DNA of 64,000 bases from positions 310,001 to 374,000 of the forward strand of contig NZ_KE384036.1 in assembly GCF_000423565.1 (NCBI RefSeq), written 5' to 3'. Under the pieces are notes generated by a model. The model saw nothing but the letters and a program-made list of their open reading frames with translations. It did no database searches and was not told where the DNA came from. The stretch is from Runella zeae DSM 19591. Its GTDB lineage: Bacteria; Bacteroidota; Bacteroidia; Cytophagales; Spirosomataceae. The stretch's first letter is position 1. Each line of letters opens with the position of its first letter. Shown here in pieces: positions 61,942 to 64,000 of this stretch. Both the position numbers and the translations under genes were made by a program.

Positions 61942-63429
61942 ATGAGCCCCTATATTGCCCTTACAATTCTCGTCATTTATTTTGCTGTTTTGATTGCGGT
62001 TTCTATTTATACCTCACGAGGAGCGGATACTAACACGTTTTTTACGGCCAATAAGCAATCTCCTTGGTATTTAGTAGCGTTTGCGATGATTGGGACCTCC
62101 CTTTCTGGTGTTACTTTTATTTCAGTCCCGGGAGCCGTAGGCAAAATTCAGTTCTCTTATTTCCAAGTCGTATTGGGATATATTTTAGGGTATCTATTTA
62201 TTGGTACTGTACTCATGCCCCTTTATTATCGCCTCAACCTTGTCTCGATTTATACTTATTTAGAACAGCGTTTTGGGTTTTGGTCATATAAGACAGGCTC
62301 TGCCTTCTTTTTACTCTCTCGTACCCTAGGCTCCGCCGTAAGACTCTATGTAGCGGCTCAGGTGTTGCAGCTTGCGATGTACAATGGCCTGGGTATTCCT
62401 TTCGAAATATCGGTATTGATTACGATTGCCTTGATTTGGGTGTATACTTTCAAAGGTGGCGTCAAAACAATCATCATCACAGATACGCTACAAACTACCT
62501 TTTTAGTAACAGCCGTAGCGCTTACTATCTATTTGGTAGCCAAAGAATTAAACTATTCTTTTGGAGGCATGGTTAGTGCCATTTCGGATAGCGAATATTC
62601 CCAAATTTTCTTTTTTGATGACCCAAAAGACAACAAATATTTTTGGAAGCAATTTTTGTCAGGGGCTTTTATTGCGATTACGATGACGGGTATGGATCAG
62701 GATTTAATGCAAAAAAACCTTACTTGTAAAAACATCGGAGAAGCCCAGAAGAATATGTTTTGGTTTACGATTACCCTCACTTTTGTGAACCTGATGTTTA
62801 TGAGTCTGGGGGTACTACTTTATTTTTATGCCCATAGCAAAAACATTGCCCTGCCTGCCAAAACGGACGATTTGTATGCGATGCTTGCTCTCAATCATTT
62901 TGGGGTCAACGAAGGGACTGCCGGCCTAATTGTGGCTATTACTTTCTTGATAGGAATCACCGCTGCTACTTATGCTAGCTCCGATTCGGCGCTTACGGCT
63001 CTTACGACTTCTTTTTGTATTGACTTTATGAACGTTGCCAACAAACCTGAAGCCGAACGCGCCCGCATTAAGCACTGGGTTCATATTGGCTTTTCGGTTT
63101 TGTTTTATTTTGTCATTGTGCTTTTCAACCGCCTCAATAGCAAAGAAGTAATTACGGCCATTTTTGATATAGCCGGCTATACATATGGGCCTTTGTTGGG
63201 ATTGTTTGCCTTTGGGCTTTACACCAAGCGCCCCATCAAAGATACACTTGCACCCTTGGTATGCGTAGCCGCTCCTATTTTGACTTACATCCTCAACCAA
63301 AACTCAGAAGCGTGGTTTGGGGGATACAAAATCGGCTTCGAACGGCTCATGCTCAATGGCTTTTTGGTCTTTATAGGTTTATTAATTATCTCTAAATCCA
63401 AGAAAGCTAATTCCCTAAATATGAATTAG
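61942..63429 (+). CDS. Sodium:solute symporter (SSS) family transporter
   Basis: A 495-residue inner-membrane protein with about thirteen hydrophobic segments. SSS-family features are TFFTANKQSPWYLVAFAMIG, GTSLSGVTF, YTYLEQRFG, GGVKTIIITDTLQ and the ATYASSDSALTALTT motif of the sodium site. The substrate (sugar, amino acid, urea or other) is not shown. It is followed by the convergent fbp gene with only 14 bp between stops. Confidence 0.94.
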   Translation: MSPYIALTILVIYFAVLIAVSIYTSRGADTNTFFTANKQSPWYLVAFAMIGTSLSGVTFISVPGAVGKIQFSYFQVVLGYILGYLFIGTVLMPLYYRLNLVSIYTYLEQRFGFWSYKTGSAFFLLSRTLGSAVRLYVAAQVLQLAMYNGLGIPFEISVLITIALIWVYTFKGGVKTIIITDTLQTTFLVTAVALTIYLVAKELNYSFGGMVSAISDSEYSQIFFFDDPKDNKYFWKQFLSGAFIAITMTGMDQDLMQKNLTCKNIGEAQKNMFWFTITLTFVNLMFMSLGVLLYFYAHSKNIALPAKTDDLYAMLALNHFGVNEGTAGLIVAITFLIGITAATYASSDSALTALTTSFCIDFMNVANKPEAERARIKHWVHIGFSVLFYFVIVLFNRLNSKEVITAIFDIAGYTYGPLLGLFAFGLYTKRPIKDTLAPLVCVAAPILTYILNQNSEAWFGGYKIGFERLMLNGFLVFIGLLIISKSKKANSLNMN

Positions 63430-63443
63430 AAATCTCACGAAAC

Positions 63444-64000
63444 TCATATCAGATTGGTAAGTTCAGTCACCATTGCATCAGCGCCTATGTAAAGTGGGGC
63501 CCGCTGATGCAATGATTCGGGTACAACCTCCAAAACTCTCTGATAGCCATTGGAAGCCTTAGCTCCTGCTTGCTCAGCAATCATGGCCAAAGGAAAACAC
63601 TCATACATCAAGCGAAGTTTTCCGTTAGGGTCTTTGTGGGTAGGAGGATAAAGATAAATCCCACCTTTTAGTAAATTCCGATGAAAATCGGCCACCAATG
63701 ACCCAATATACCTAGCCGCATAGCCACGTTTGCGGCATTCTATCAAATACTCCCGCACGAAGCTGTCGTAGCTATTGTAATTGCCTTCATTATAAGAAAA
63801 TATCTTCCCGTCAAAGGGACTACGAATAGCCGGATGAGATAATATAAATTCCCCCAACGACGAATCATACGTAAATCCGGCCACGCCGTTTCCGGTTGTA
63901 TACACCAGAATCGTAGAAGAACCGTAAAGAATATATCCCGCTGCTACCTGTTTATCTCCTCCTTGCAAAAAATCATCTAATATAGGTTTTTCGCCAAGAG
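63444..64000 (-). CDS. fbp: Fructose-1,6-bisphosphatase class 1, C-terminal part (5' end off window)
   Basis: The frame is open through the right edge; the visible part is about 185 residues ending at the stop at 63444. It contains the substrate-binding [40 protein letters not shown] and [11 protein letters not shown] segments of class 1 FBPase. The upstream part with the metal-binding domain is missing here. The enzyme hydrolyses fructose-1,6-bisphosphate in gluconeogenesis. Confidence 0.95.
   Translation of the reverse strand, partial: LGEKPILDDFLQGGDKQVAAGYILYGSSTILVYTTGNGVAGFTYDSSLGEFILSHPAIRSPFDGKIFSYNEGNYNSYDSFVREYLIECRKRGYAARYIGSLVADFHRNLLKGGIYLYPPTHKDPNGKLRLMYECFPLAMIAEQAGAKASNGYQRVLEVVPESLHQRAPLYIGADAMVTELTNLI

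Overview
The window comes from a Bacteroidota genome, most likely a Runella/Dyadobacter-like member of the Cytophagales. The evidence is two SusC/SusD pairs, DUF4249 and DUF4136 lipoproteins, promoters of the Bacteroidota form TTTG-N18-20-TAnnTTTG, short Crp/Fnr regulators, a fused CusA-CusC pump and a FecR-like protein. Product assignments rest on sequence motifs recognised by eye; no database search was possible.

Layout. (1) 1-17472 is an accessory sugar or sugar-acid catabolic locus. A DeoR-type regulator, an L-fucose/arabinose-type isomerase and a split transketolase run leftward off the window. Divergent from them run SusC, SusD, a RuBisCO-like protein, a DUF1537 sugar-acid kinase, an Asp/Glu-racemase-fold protein, a bile-acid-type sodium symporter, a GH43-like beta-propeller protein and a GH127 enzyme. 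Known families suggest uptake and hydrolysis of a plant oligosaccharide followed by breakdown of a branched sugar acid, as in the apionate (OiaK/OiaX) and apulose (AptAB) pathways. (2) 17478-24562 holds a penicillin-acylase-family enzyme, an esterase-methyltransferase pair, two tandem 140-residue paralogues of unknown function beside a Crp/Fnr regulator and an FNR-like palindrome, trigger factor and tRNA-Leu(UAG). (3) 24821-37934 is mainly housekeeping: RelA/SpoT, Fur, PurA, a sterol-desaturase-type enzyme, an SGNH hydrolase, a DUF4249 lipoprotein, two FAD oxidoreductases, a cyclophilin, OsmC, envelope proteins and a deacetylase. (4) 37944-46730 is metal handling: FeoA/FeoB, a small His-rich protein, a CusA-CusC fusion and a CusB adaptor. 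(5) 46792-52251 holds a second cyclophilin, a multi-pass membrane protein and kdnA/kdnB, the enzymes that make 8-amino-Kdo, with an unexplained two-gene insert between them. (6) 52260-64000 holds a REP-type hairpin with a RAYT transposase, RsgA, a second SusC/SusD pair with a LacI-type palindrome upstream, a short FecR-like protein, RecR, an AraC regulator, ClpS, a sodium:solute symporter and the C-terminal part of fructose-1,6-bisphosphatase.

The strongest candidate for undescribed biology is the RuBisCO-like protein/DUF1537/racemase/symporter operon embedded in a SusCD locus and facing a split-transketolase operon. Next are the kdnA/kdnB cluster with its insert, and several unusual repeats: a 63-bp hairpin array, a perfect 29-bp hairpin and a 20-bp minisatellite.
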